A stretch of 64,000 nt of DNA from DATFKA01 sp035268885 (GCA_035268885.1 DATFKA010000108.1:25745-89744), one strand, 5' to 3'; numbered from the stretch's first letter, positions 41,138-49,897 are shown. Notes: generated from the letters alone by a model not told the origin. Translations and numbers: made by a program.

Positions 41138-42274
41138 ATGGCTGGCCCGCTACTTCGGGATTTTGCGGCACGGGTGGCCGACTGGAGCCTCGACGACGAG
41201 TGGCTGAGTACGGCCCTGGTACAGCTTCCCCGCAGGGAAAGCGCGGAGCAGTGGCCTGTCTTCTGGGGTCGATCCGAGGTGGGGGATCCCGTTTTGTGTT
41301 TGGGACAAGGCTGGCGTGATTTGTCGCCCCGGGAGCAATGGGCCCGGGCACGTCTGCAGGTACACCATTTTTTGCTGGGGCACCTGGTGGAGCAGGCACT
41401 GCGGCCCGAGCAGCATTGGGCTTTTTTTTGGCAGGCCTATCATTACTTACCCCGCTCTTTGCAATCCACCTGGCCCGATTGGCAGGCTTATGAAAGTGAA
41501 AGGGAAACGGTACCCAGGCATCCCAGTCTTCAGGACTTAGAGCATCTGGTGCTGCGTCATAACATCTTAGCGCGATTTCCCGAATTATTAAAAGAAGTAG
41601 TTGATCAGCAATCTTTTTGGCGGCAGCCTTATGGCAAAAAAAGCACCACCACTTCCACCGAAATACTCAGGACGCAGGTTGTGGCTAGTCTATCTACTTC
41701 CGATACACCTCCTTCCTGGTCCGCCTGGGTATCGCTTTCGCAAAAAAGAAAGGCAAAAGTGCTGGACTGGTCCAATTTGTTGCGTCGACATTTACGAAAA
41801 TACCGACGGCGCAAGCTGGATTTTACGCATAAGCGGATCTCGAAACGCTACGGCACAGCACCCGGTATTCGACTGCGCAAAGAAGCATTCATCGGCGTAG
41901 TGCTGGATACCTCGGCCAGTATGTCGACCCAACTATTGACCCAATTTTATCAGGAATTACAGCTGGTCTACCAATTGGGCCACCGTCTGCTCTTGTTGGA
42001 AGCGGATACACAAATACGATGCGTACAGTTTTTTGATCCCGCCCGGAGAAAGCTTGCTTTTCCAGGTCGGGGAAATACGAGTTATGACCTGGCCATTCGT
42101 TATCTGCGCGATAAGCAGGTGGACCTGGTCCTGTATTACACGGATGGACTGGGACCAGAACCGGTAGCGACCGCCCCGGATCTCCTCTGGATGGTAGAAC
42201 CACCCCCCGGCCAAACGCCGCTAATTCAGGAAAAAATGCGAAATTGGGCAGGGGAAAAGATCTTTATCGTTTAA
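41138..42274 (+). CDS. VWA-like (DUF2201 type) protein partnered with MoxR ATPase
   Basis: This 378-residue protein ends in a von Willebrand A-like domain. FIGVVLDTSASMSTQ (near residue 250-264) holds the DxSxS metal site and VDLVLYYTDGLGPEP (near 328) the later Asp. The N-terminal half resembles the metallopeptidase-like domain of DUF2201 proteins, but where those have an HExxH helix this one reads LQVHHFLLGH (near residue 69-78), so the catalytic pair seems lost. A basic stretch (KYRRRKLDFTHKRISKRY) precedes the VWA domain. It starts at the base after the MazG stop and is followed 30 bases later by a MoxR AAA ATPase, its usual partner. The role is probably a metal-dependent scaffold in a chaperone-like complex. 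Confidence 0.75.
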   Translation: MAGPLLRDFAARVADWSLDDEWLSTALVQLPRRESAEQWPVFWGRSEVGDPVLCLGQGWRDLSPREQWARARLQVHHFLLGHLVEQALRPEQHWAFFWQAYHYLPRSLQSTWPDWQAYESERETVPRHPSLQDLEHLVLRHNILARFPELLKEVVDQQSFWRQPYGKKSTTTSTEILRTQVVASLSTSDTPPSWSAWVSLSQKRKAKVLDWSNLLRRHLRKYRRRKLDFTHKRISKRYGTAPGIRLRKEAFIGVVLDTSASMSTQLLTQFYQELQLVYQLGHRLLLLEADTQIRCVQFFDPARRKLAFPGRGNTSYDLAIRYLRDKQVDLVLYYTDGLGPEPVATAPDLLWMVEPPPGQTPLIQEKMRNWAGEKIFIV

Positions 42275-42304
42275 TCCATCAAACCACCAAACCACCAATC
42301 GACT

Positions 42305-43384
42305 ATGAATTACGGCGCAGAGATCAATACCCGACAATTACAAAAATTACTGAAGCACCAGTTTCAGCGCAACCGGCAGCAGCTACGGCGGGGCTTGCCC
42401 GGTGTGCCGATCTGTATCTGGGGTCCCCATGGGATTGGTAAGACGCAGATGGTCCGCGATTTTGCGAAAGCTAATCAGTGGAAGATCGTATCCCTGGCGC
42501 CGGCACAGTTCGAAGAGATGGGCGACCTGATTGGTATGCCACAAATCGAAGGCGGTCGCACTGTACTGCGTAAGCCCGCCTGGGTGCCGGAAGATTTTGG
42601 ACCGGGCATCCTGTTATTGGATGATTTCAACCGCGCCGACGACCGTATTCTGAAAGGACTGATGCCTTTGTTGCAGGATGGCAAGCTGGTCAGCTGGGGC
42701 CTGCCGCCCGACTGGCACATCGTACTGACCGGCAATCCCGATCGGGGCGATTACCACGTCACGCCTCTGGATCCGGCCATGTTTACGCGTATGCTGAATG
42801 TGCAACTCGAATTCGCCGTGTCGCCCTGGGCGGATTGGGCAGTAGCGCACCGCTTACCTACCGTTTTGATTGATTTCGTTTTGTTACACCCGGAGGTGAT
42901 TGCGGCAGAACGCAGTACAGCCCGCTCGTTGGTGCAGTTCTTTGAGAGTATCCAGGAGCTATCGCTTTCGCGAAAAAATCGAGATCTGATCGAAGTGATT
43001 GCCCAGGGCTATCTGGACGAGCAGTCGGTGGGTTTGTTTATGACTTACGTCAAAAGCAGCGACCCTGGCTTACCGGCCATCAAGACCCTACTGGAAAGTG
43101 AGGCCTTTACATCGGATGTCGCCGAGCCCCTTGCGGAATTCCTGCAAAAAACAGAGCAGCAACTGGACGTACTCAGTGCCTACTGGAATCGCCTGTACCG
43201 TACCCTGAAGGCACCAGCTACGGCCTGGGATGAACGTGCCTTGCAAAACCTGGAAGCTTTTTTGAAGCTCTCGAGCGTACCGGAAGATCTGCGCAAATAT
43301 TGGGTCTTGCAATTGGTAGGGCTAGACCGTTCGGAGTTGAACGCCCTATTTACCAAAGCAGCGTGGAAAGCTTATCTGCTATAA
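42305..43384 (+). CDS. MoxR-type AAA+ ATPase
   Basis: This 359-residue protein has Walker A GPHGIGKTQ (near residue 40), a pre-sensor region VSLAPAQFEEMGDLIGMP typical of MoxR proteins, Walker B GILLLDDFNRAD (near 99-110; Asp replaces the usual Glu of DE) and sensor 1 HIVLTGNPD (near 140). The lid follows the FTRMLNVQLEF arginine-finger segment. MoxR ATPases act with VWA proteins to remodel or mature client proteins. It follows the VWA gene after 30 bases. A C-terminal helical part (250-359) is family-like without further motifs. Clients are unknown. Confidence 0.85.
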   Translation: MNYGAEINTRQLQKLLKHQFQRNRQQLRRGLPGVPICIWGPHGIGKTQMVRDFAKANQWKIVSLAPAQFEEMGDLIGMPQIEGGRTVLRKPAWVPEDFGPGILLLDDFNRADDRILKGLMPLLQDGKLVSWGLPPDWHIVLTGNPDRGDYHVTPLDPAMFTRMLNVQLEFAVSPWADWAVAHRLPTVLIDFVLLHPEVIAAERSTARSLVQFFESIQELSLSRKNRDLIEVIAQGYLDEQSVGLFMTYVKSSDPGLPAIKTLLESEAFTSDVAEPLAEFLQKTEQQLDVLSAYWNRLYRTLKAPATAWDERALQNLEAFLKLSSVPEDLRKYWVLQLVGLDRSELNALFTKAAWKAYLL

Positions 43385-43408
43385 TTACCATTGCTAATCG
43401 ATAAAAAA

Positions 43409-43429
43409 CCACCTTTTGCCGAAAGGCGG
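43409..43429. terminator. Weak hairpin after the MoxR gene
   Basis: CCACCTTT-TGCCG-AAAGGCGG forms an 8-bp stem with one mismatch, 24 bases after the MoxR stop. No T-run follows. Confidence 0.35.
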
Positions 43430-43520
43430 AATGCAATCTTGTTGACCCGCTATGAAATACTTATTTTTAGAAGCTAATTCACTTTGGACCCAATTTAAAA
43501 AATCATCAATAAAATAATTT

Positions 43521-45026
43521 ATGAAGAATGTATTTCTTTTACTACTGGTTAGTTTGACACTGGTAAGTAATGGGCTGAATGCCCAGATGGCAGATTTGCC
43601 CGAAGACAAAATCACCGCGGCCGAGCTAAAAGCGGATATTTACTGGTTTGCCTCCGATTTTCTGGCGGGTCGGAATACGGGTAAGCCTGGTAATGACATC
43701 GCTGCTCAATTTTTGGCCACTCAAATCGAGGCAGCAGGCTTTAAGCCAGCTCCCGGACAGGATAACTACTTCCAAACGATTAATTTTGAGGTGAACACGC
43801 CTCCTCAGGAAGGGAGCCTGACCGTTAATAAAAATACCTACCGCTATAAAGAAAACTTTATCTTTTTGACCGGGAAAGCCGCTCAGCTAGAAAAATCTAA
43901 AGCTGTTTATGCCAACTATGGTATGGAAGAAGATTACGAAGGTATCGACGTGAAAGGCAAAGTAGTCTTTGTTATGGGAGGAGATCCGGATAACCGCAGT
44001 AATCAGGCGACTTTTGATGCCATTCCTAAAAAGCGAAAAATTGCGGAGTCGAAGGGTGCAGTCGCTTTGATCGAAATCTATAACCTATCTTTCCCCTGGA
44101 ATTTTTTCGTACAGTATTTTGGAAAGGAAAGTTTGTCTTTACCTTCGCCCGATCAGAGTAGCGAGGGTCGCGATATTGTCTATGGCTGGATACAACCCAG
44201 TACCGAATATGATGATGTGAAATTACTTCAGGCAGGCGAAAAGGTTAGGGTTAGTCTGTCTTCCAGCGGGTTTTCCCAAAAGATTATGCCCTCTAGCAAC
44301 GTTGTGGGTGTCCTGGAAGGTAGCGATCCCGAATTGAAAGATGAATATATCCTGCTGTCGGCGCATTATGACCACGTTGGGGTTGGTGCCGAAGGCGGAG
44401 GCGCTTACACCGAAGCGGATAGTATATTTAATGGTACGCGTGATAACGGTATCGGTTCGATGGCAATGCTGGCTACCGCAAGAGCCCTGGGGCAAAAGCC
44501 CCCCAAGCGCTCGGTTATTTATTTCGCCTGTACCGGCGAAGAAAAGGGCCTCTTAGGTAGTAGGTACTACGCTGAGAACCCATTGATTCCACTCGAGCAG
44601 ACCGTCTATAATCTGAATATTGATAATGGTGGTTATAACGACACCTCCATTGTCACCATCATCGGGTACGGACGTACCGGGACGGACGAAGCGGTACAGG
44701 CAGCTTCCCAAAAATATGGTCTAAAAGCGATTTCGGATCCCGCTCCGGAGCAGGGTTTGTTTGATCGCTCGGATAACGTGTCTTTTGCCGCTAAAGGCGT
44801 GCCCTGCCTGTCTTTTAGTATGGGATTCACCGCTTTTGATTCTGAAATTATGAAGTACTACCATCAGGTAACGGATAATCCGGATAGTGTTGACTACGAC
44901 TATATCCAGAAGTATGCACAGGCCTACGCCAATCTGGCCCGCCGTATTGCGAATATGAAAACCTTACCTTTCTGGCAAGAAGGGGATAAATACGAAGCGG
45001 CGGGTAAGGATCTGTATAACAAGTAA
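43521..45026 (+). CDS. Secreted M28 zinc peptidase with inserted PA domain
   Basis: This 501-residue protein has a signal peptide ending GLNAQ (near residue 22). The M28 fold carries LLSAHYDHVG (zinc His and the following Asp, near 279), NGTRDNGIGSMAML (bridging Asp, near 307), FACTGEEKGLLGSRYYA (Glu-Glu catalytic pair, near 338), LNIDNGGYND (zinc Asp) and KYYHQVTDNPDSVDY (last zinc His, near 450). A protease-associated domain occupies about 110-230 between the first strands and the active site. By family it is an aminopeptidase or glutamate-carboxypeptidase-like enzyme acting outside the cytoplasm. It is followed by a bidirectional terminator. Confidence 0.85.
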   Translation: MKNVFLLLLVSLTLVSNGLNAQMADLPEDKITAAELKADIYWFASDFLAGRNTGKPGNDIAAQFLATQIEAAGFKPAPGQDNYFQTINFEVNTPPQEGSLTVNKNTYRYKENFIFLTGKAAQLEKSKAVYANYGMEEDYEGIDVKGKVVFVMGGDPDNRSNQATFDAIPKKRKIAESKGAVALIEIYNLSFPWNFFVQYFGKESLSLPSPDQSSEGRDIVYGWIQPSTEYDDVKLLQAGEKVRVSLSSSGFSQKIMPSSNVVGVLEGSDPELKDEYILLSAHYDHVGVGAEGGGAYTEADSIFNGTRDNGIGSMAMLATARALGQKPPKRSVIYFACTGEEKGLLGSRYYAENPLIPLEQTVYNLNIDNGGYNDTSIVTIIGYGRTGTDEAVQAASQKYGLKAISDPAPEQGLFDRSDNVSFAAKGVPCLSFSMGFTAFDSEIMKYYHQVTDNPDSVDYDYIQKYAQAYANLARRIANMKTLPFWQEGDKYEAAGKDLYNK

Positions 45027-45149
45027 TTGTAGTGATATTAGGGCTTGGGGGGCTTAGTTCGCGAGGCTTTAGTCTGGCAATATAAGATGCTTCTCGGCCT
45101 AAAGACAGAGTAACTCAATTACTTATGTCTGGACAAGAATTAAATAATT

Positions 45150-45173
45150 AGGGCGGAGGAAATCCTCCGCTCT
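45150..45173. terminator. Bidirectional terminator between M28 peptidase and HtpX genes
   Basis: AGGGCGGAGGA-AA-TCCTCCGCTCT forms a stem of ten pairs with one mismatch, with A-rich and T-rich sides (TAAATAATT before, AAAATTTTTT after). It lies between the converging stops at 45026 and 45182. Confidence 0.75.
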
Positions 45174-45181
45174 AAAATTTT

Positions 45182-46045
45182 TTATATCCACATGGGTGGT
45201 ATCCGAATCGTGAATTTCGGAGCCAGATCTCGCAAGCGCTGAATGCGATCTTCAATGTGTGGATGGGTACTCATCCAGACGGGTAGGCGCTTTTGTAGGT
45301 TATTCATCCGTTGTTGGTTCATCCGGTGCAAACGCTGTAAGGCATCGGCCAGTGCATTGGGATCGCCGGTTAGTTTTGCGGCCAGTAAATCCGCATCAAA
45401 TTCGCGGGTACGCGACAGAGCCATCTGTAAGAGGTTAGCCAAATAGGGCGCCGCAATCAGGATGAGCAAAGCCCACCAGGGAAAAAACGCCTCACCGGTC
45501 ATAATGCTGGATAAGTTAAAGATCAATAACAATTGTCCCACCAGGGAAAAGACCCGGGTAATCCGGTTCATTAGCAGGGCGCCTTGCTGTAGCCGAATGT
45601 CATTGTTGATGATGTGGCTTAGCTCGTGGGCAATAACGCCGCTGATTTCTTTGAGGTTCAGGTTGCGCAAAAGACCGTAAGTGACGGCAATGGCCGGATC
45701 ATTTTTACTGCCCGTCGCAAAGGCATTCACCTGGTGACTGGCGATGTAATACAACTTAGGTGTACGCGGCAGTCCTGAATTTTGAGAAAACTGCTGAATA
45801 ATGTGCTGCAGGTCGGTCAATTGATAGGCCGGTACGGGCTGCGCCCGGTAAAACCGCATGATCATGCTGGTGGGCACATTGTAGGAAAGTACGATACTAA
45901 TCCCACCGAGTAATCCGGCCCAAAGGATGCCTTCCCAACCCATAAAGGTATAGCCTACCAGTAAGGTCAAGCCTAGCATAGCGGCCAATAGAGTAGCGGT
46001 GCGTAAGAAATTCTTATGTTGCTGCGCTTGAATTCGCTTTTGCAT
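45182..46045 (-). CDS. htpX: HtpX-type membrane zinc metalloprotease
   Basis: This 287-residue protein has two N-terminal membrane helices (about 16-31 and 37-53), then the zinc motif SGVIAHELSHIINND (His140, Glu141, His144), two further hydrophobic segments (about 165-180 and 190-212) and the third ligand in RTREFDAD (near residue 220). This is the order and size of HtpX/M48B proteins, which degrade misfolded inner-membrane proteins with FtsH. The active site faces the cytoplasm. It is transcribed away from the gene at 46165 on the same strand, so co-transcription with the VOC gene is possible, though a hairpin lies between them. Confidence 0.9.
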   Translation of the reverse strand: MQKRIQAQQHKNFLRTATLLAAMLGLTLLVGYTFMGWEGILWAGLLGGISIVLSYNVPTSMIMRFYRAQPVPAYQLTDLQHIIQQFSQNSGLPRTPKLYYIASHQVNAFATGSKNDPAIAVTYGLLRNLNLKEISGVIAHELSHIINNDIRLQQGALLMNRITRVFSLVGQLLLIFNLSSIMTGEAFFPWWALLILIAAPYLANLLQMALSRTREFDADLLAAKLTGDPNALADALQRLHRMNQQRMNNLQKRLPVWMSTHPHIEDRIQRLRDLAPKFTIRIPPMWI

Positions 46046-46136
46046 ATCTCGATTCTGATTTTGTCGATTTACCTAATTAACAAAATCCCGCCGCGAATCG
46101 TTTGTTGCGATACGGACCTTAATCGAATCTCTACCC

Positions 46137-46165
46137 GCTTTTGTCGGAATCTAAATGACAAAAGC
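46137..46165. terminator. Hairpin at the stop of the VOC gene
   Basis: A perfect 9-bp stem (GCTTTTGTC / GACAAAAGC) with an 11-base loop touches the VOC stop codon. A run of six T residues follows on the plus strand, none on the minus strand, so the orientation of termination is unclear. Confidence 0.5.
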
Positions 46166-46626
46166 TATTTTTTAGCCGCCACACTATTAATTTCAATCCA
46201 GTGTCCATCCGGATCCCGCACGTATACCTGGCGGATACCATCCGGGCGTAGACTGACCTTGCCTTCCTCACCCAGCCAACTGGAATAAGTAATGCCATTG
46301 GCTTCCAGATTAGCAACGAAGGCATCGTAATTCGAGATCGTAATCGCGAAATGTATCGCTTTATTGATCTTGAATCTTTTCTTAACCGAAGAGATCAGGT
46401 GAAGCTCCTTGCCTTCTCCCAGCGAGAACCAGCGGATATCTGGATTGCGGGTTTCGTTGCGAATCTCCTTGAGGTGCAGCACTTCCGAATAGAAATCGGC
46501 GGCGCGGTCCACGTCTTTTACCGAAAGGGCCACGTGGTTGAAGATAACGTCAAAGGATTCCGATTTTTGGGCGAAAGCCTGACTGCTGAGGGTCAGGAGT
46601 AGAAATAGAAGGTAGGATGGTTTCAT
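46165..46626 (-). CDS. Exported VOC (glyoxalase/bleomycin-resistance fold) protein
   Basis: This 153-residue protein has a signal peptide ending QAFAQ (residues about 16-20), followed by one VOC domain of two beta-alpha-beta-beta-beta units: FNHVALSVKDVDRAADFYSEVLHL opens the first and NKAIHFAITISNYDAFVANLEANG the second. The end, GIRQVYVRDPDGHWIEINS, is the usual terminal metal-Glu strand. First-unit His (FNHVA) and final Glu (WIEI) could bind a metal. VOC enzymes are normally cytoplasmic lyases, isomerases or dioxygenases, so an exported form is uncommon; its substrate is unknown. Its upstream gap carries a tandem-repeat hairpin. Confidence 0.8.
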   Translation of the reverse strand: MKPSYLLFLLLTLSSQAFAQKSESFDVIFNHVALSVKDVDRAADFYSEVLHLKEIRNETRNPDIRWFSLGEGKELHLISSVKKRFKINKAIHFAITISNYDAFVANLEANGITYSSWLGEEGKVSLRPDGIRQVYVRDPDGHWIEINSVAAKK

Positions 46627-46697
46627 TGGTATATTATTTTAGTAAATTTTGTTTTATAAGGACTGGTATCCCCTTTTAATGAGATTCAGCAGAAGGA

Positions 46698-46770
46698 TAA
46701 AGGTTAAAGTGTAAAGGTTAAAGTGTAAAGGTTAAAGTGTGGAGAAAACTTTAACCTTATACATTTAACC
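46698..46770. repeat. Tandem 14-bp repeat that folds into a hairpin
   Basis: The unit TAAAGGTTAAAGTG occurs three times in a row (46698-46739). The last two copies pair with an imperfect complementary segment at 46748-46770 (ACTTTAACC...TTTAACC) around a 9-base loop, giving a stem of about 21 pairs of 23. It sits between tryptophanase and the VOC gene and could end transcription of tnaA or be a simple-sequence expansion. Confidence 0.6.
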
Positions 46771-46803
46771 ACACTCTGGGCCAGATGCCAGTCTTACAAG
46801 ATA

Positions 46804-48180
46804 TCATATTTTTTCTAAAGCTACGGTAAAGTGGCGCAGAATGTCCGCCTGCTGTTTGATGCGGAAGCCGGATGGAATCTCCTGGCTCCTTTTGGCAACG
46901 TTGGCCATGGTGGCGGCCACGTAATCCATGTGGGAGTGGGAGTAGACACGGCGCGGGATGGCCAGGCGGAGCAGCTCCATTTTGGGCGTACGATCTTTGC
47001 CCGTCTTGGGATCGCGATCGGCGAGTAGGGTGCCGATCTCTACGCCGCGCACACCGCCTTCGATGTAGGCTTCTACGGCTAGTAATTGCGCGGGGTATTC
47101 CGATTGTGGGATATGGGGTAGTAGCTTTTTGGCGTCGATGTAGAGTGCGTGACCGCCCACCGGTTCCTGGATGGGGATGTTATGGTCTTTCAGCCTTTCG
47201 GCTAAATACTGCACCTGCTTAATCCGGTCATCCAGGTAGTCGAACTCGATGCCTTCTTTTAGGCCTACAGCTAGGGCACCCATGGCCCGGCCACTCATAC
47301 CCCCGTAGGTCAGAAAGCCCTCGTAGATGATGGTGTATTGCCCCAGTTTATCGTACAGGTCGGGATCGTTTAGCGCGATAAAGCCGCCGATGTTGACCAG
47401 GCCATCCTTCTTACTACTCATCCAGACGGTACTGACCTCCTTGAACATCTCCTTGACGATATCGGCAATACTCCAACCTTGATAAGCTTCCTCCCGGGTT
47501 TTGATGAAGTAAGCATTTTCGGCGTAGCGCGCGATGTCCATATAGATGGGGATATCGTATTGCTGCGCCATGGCGCAGGTCGCTTTGATATTCTCCAGCG
47601 AGACCGGTTGTCCGCCCACGGTATTGCAGGTCACGGTGATATTGATGAAGGGGATGCGCTCCCGCCCGTACTGTTGGATTGCGGCTTCCAGCTGCTCCAG
47701 GTCGATATTCCCTTTGAAGGGGTGGTAGACACTGGTATCAAAAGCCTCGGCAATGGTGCAGTCCAGCGCGGTGGCCTTGCGGAATTCTATATGCCCTTTG
47801 GTAGTATCAAAGTGGGCATTACCAGGGATGACATCTCCCTCTTTGACCACGGCGGAGAAGAGAATATTCTCCGCGGCCCGGCCCTGGTGGGTAGGGGCCA
47901 GGTAATCAAAGCCCATGATTTCTTTGACGGCCCGCTTGAGTTTGAAATAAGATTCGGAGCCAGCGTAGCTTTCGTCTCCCAACATGACCTCGGCCCACTG
48001 CTGCTCACTCATGGCGCCGGTACCGGAGTCGGTCATCAGGTCGATAATCACCCAATCGCTGTGCAGGTTAAATAAGTTGTAATCGACTTCTTTAATTTTA
48101 GCAGCTCTTTCCGCTTTGGAGCGAAAATATACCGGCTCTACGACTTTCGTTTTATAGGGAGGGATATGTGGTAATAGCAT
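46804..48180 (-). CDS. tnaA: Tryptophanase (tryptophan indole-lyase)
   Basis: This 458-residue PLP enzyme belongs to the beta-eliminating lyase pair tryptophanase/tyrosine phenol-lyase. The start (MLLPHIPPYKTKVVEPV) and the PLP Lys block (TVWMSSKKDGLVNIGGF, near residue 255-271) fit both. The C-terminal half reads KLLPHIPQSEYPAQ, RGVEIGTLLADRDPKTGK and ILRHFT. Tyrosine phenol-lyases have SMERG and LRFFT at the last two places, so the lack of Arg and the presence of His favour tryptophanase. It would split tryptophan into indole, pyruvate and ammonia. Upstream I found no Trp-codon leader peptide of the TnaC kind. Confidence 0.8.
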   Translation of the reverse strand: MLLPHIPPYKTKVVEPVYFRSKAERAAKIKEVDYNLFNLHSDWVIIDLMTDSGTGAMSEQQWAEVMLGDESYAGSESYFKLKRAVKEIMGFDYLAPTHQGRAAENILFSAVVKEGDVIPGNAHFDTTKGHIEFRKATALDCTIAEAFDTSVYHPFKGNIDLEQLEAAIQQYGRERIPFINITVTCNTVGGQPVSLENIKATCAMAQQYDIPIYMDIARYAENAYFIKTREEAYQGWSIADIVKEMFKEVSTVWMSSKKDGLVNIGGFIALNDPDLYDKLGQYTIIYEGFLTYGGMSGRAMGALAVGLKEGIEFDYLDDRIKQVQYLAERLKDHNIPIQEPVGGHALYIDAKKLLPHIPQSEYPAQLLAVEAYIEGGVRGVEIGTLLADRDPKTGKDRTPKMELLRLAIPRRVYSHSHMDYVAATMANVAKRSQEIPSGFRIKQQADILRHFTVALEKI

Positions 48181-48222
48181 GAAGATTAAATTTAAAAAAC
48201 ATTAAAAAACACATAACATACA

Positions 48223-48258
48223 GACAAGGCATGCCTTGCCTCAACCGCATGCCTTGTC
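48223..48258. repeat. Palindromic repeat of the GACAAGGCATGCCTTGTC family, double copy
   Basis: GACAAGGCATGC at the left and GCATGCCTTGTC at the right form a perfect 12-bp inverted repeat; the left half is itself nearly palindromic (GACAAGGCATGCCTTGCC). It lies 42 bases upstream of tryptophanase in its leader. Confidence 0.7.
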
Positions 48259-48382
48259 TCAACTGCATGGCACATGACACACGACCACCTGAAAACGGTC
48301 TCTTTCTTTAATATTCTTATAAATGGAAACCTTCATACCGGGAAGATACAAAAAATGCAAAAAAATTGAATCACTTCATTAT

Positions 48383-48403
48383 CTTAGTACACCGTGTACT
48401 AAG
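48383..48403. promoter_or_regulatory. Operator-like 21-bp palindrome upstream of the sulfatase
   Basis: CTTAGTACAC-C-GTGTACTAAG is a perfect 10-bp inverted repeat with a one-base centre. It lies 46 bases before the sulfatase ATG and about 200 bases upstream of tryptophanase, in the divergent region. The tight spacing and lack of a T-run suggest a dimeric repressor or activator site rather than a terminator. The regulator is not known. Confidence 0.5.
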
Positions 48404-48448
48404 TTATGCCTTCCGCTGATGTTACGCTGTTACCAAGACCATAAAGAG

Positions 48449-49885
48449 ATGAGAATCCTCAGCCTGTTATTGATTACCCTGTTTTTCGGCCCCTATGAGG
48501 GGACCGGTCAGGAAAAGCCCAATGTATTATTCATCGCCATCGATGATCTGAACGATTACGTCAATTGCATGAACGGCGCCCTGCGGGTACCCACGCCTAA
48601 TATCGATCGACTGGCCAGCAAGGGTACCTTGTTCACCAATGCGCACTGTCAGGCACCTATTTGTGGTCCTTCCCGGGCCAGTGTTATGACGGGCCTGTAC
48701 CCTTCGAGCAGTGGCAATTACCTGCAATTAAAAGACGTGGACATCAAGAAGGGGAGTAAAGCCGTGGCTAAGGCCACCTTTATGCCGGACTATTTTGAGC
48801 AGCAGGGCTATCAAACCATGGCGGTGGGGAAAATCTATCACAACGGCGATGCCGCACAGACTTTTGATGAATACGGCGGACGCTTTGCCTGGTTTGGACC
48901 CAAACCCGCGGAGCGGATGAAGTACGACCCCACCAAAATCCCGCATAAAGTGGGCAATACCCAGACCGACTGGGGACCCTATCCGGCACAGGACAGCCTG
49001 ATGAGCGACTATAAGAGCGCCGCCTGGGCGGTGGGTAAGCTACAGCAGTCTTACGAGCAGCCCTTTTTTATGGCGGTGGGTTTCCTCCGGCCGCACGTGC
49101 CCTGGCACGTTCCCCAGAAGTGGTTTGATTTGTTCCCATTGGATAGCATCCAGACGCCTCCTTATAAAAAAGACGATTACGAGGACATTCCGGCCTTTGG
49201 GCAGCGGGTAGCCCACGCGCCCATGATGCCGACTACCGAAGAAGTCATCGCCTCCGGTGAATGGAAATCCGTCTTACAGGCTTACATGGCCTGTATTGCC
49301 TTCGTGGATGCGCAGGTGGGAAAATTACTGGATGCGCTGGAGCAATCTCCGCACGCGGAGAATACCATCATCGTCCTGTGGTCGGATCACGGCTATCATC
49401 TGGGCGAAAAGAATCGCTTTGCCAAACAGGCCCTCTGGGAACGCGATACCCGGACGGTGTTGATTTTCAAAACGCCCAATGATAGCGGTGGGAAAACCTG
49501 TACCCGACCGGTAGAACTGCTGGATATCTATCCGACCCTGCTGGAATTATGTGGGCTTCCCCCTAACAAAAAACTGGAGGGAAAGTCGCTATCCGCCCTG
49601 ATCAAGGACCCGGAAGCTACTTGGCAGCAGCCCGCCCTTTCCTTCTATGGCAAGGGGAATCTGGCCATAAGGGATGACCGCTACCGGCTGATCCGCTACG
49701 AAGATGGCTCCCTAGAATTATACGATATGCGGGAGGACCCCAACGAGTGGACCAATTTGGCGCAAAGTCCGGGGCATCAAAAGATCATTCAAAGACTTAA
49801 AAAATTCATTCCAAAGAAGTGGGCGGATTTGTCTCCGCATTCCCGATATGAGTTTAACGAGTATTTTATTGGAAGGTCCAGGTGA
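48449..49885 (+). CDS. Secreted sulfatase (iduronate-2-sulfatase-like)
   Basis: From the ATG at 48449 the protein has 478 residues with a signal peptide ending GTGQ; the frame opens at 48323 but those residues do not fit. NVLFIAIDDLND (metal Asp pair, 25-36) leads to the formylglycine motif C-G-P-S-R (Cys72) followed by ASVMTGLYPS. Later motifs are MAVGKIYHNGD, FMAVGFLRPHVPWHVP and WSDHGYHLGEKNRFAKQ (metal Asp-His, near 340). This is the layout of family S1 sulfatases close to iduronate-2-sulfatase, hydrolysing sulfate esters of polysaccharides after Cys is converted to formylglycine. No maturase gene lies nearby. Its stop is 12 bases from the ribokinase stop. Confidence 0.85.
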   Translation: MRILSLLLITLFFGPYEGTGQEKPNVLFIAIDDLNDYVNCMNGALRVPTPNIDRLASKGTLFTNAHCQAPICGPSRASVMTGLYPSSSGNYLQLKDVDIKKGSKAVAKATFMPDYFEQQGYQTMAVGKIYHNGDAAQTFDEYGGRFAWFGPKPAERMKYDPTKIPHKVGNTQTDWGPYPAQDSLMSDYKSAAWAVGKLQQSYEQPFFMAVGFLRPHVPWHVPQKWFDLFPLDSIQTPPYKKDDYEDIPAFGQRVAHAPMMPTTEEVIASGEWKSVLQAYMACIAFVDAQVGKLLDALEQSPHAENTIIVLWSDHGYHLGEKNRFAKQALWERDTRTVLIFKTPNDSGGKTCTRPVELLDIYPTLLELCGLPPNKKLEGKSLSALIKDPEATWQQPALSFYGKGNLAIRDDRYRLIRYEDGSLELYDMREDPNEWTNLAQSPGHQKIIQRLKKFIPKKWADLSPHSRYEFNEYFIGRSR

Positions 49886-49897
49886 TTTCATCAGGAC

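Noticed and set aside
48181..48448. TnaC-like leader peptide upstream of tryptophanase
   Set aside because: The minus strand has a 25-codon frame ending near VVVCHVPCS, but it has no Trp codon, so a tryptophan-sensing leader is not supported.
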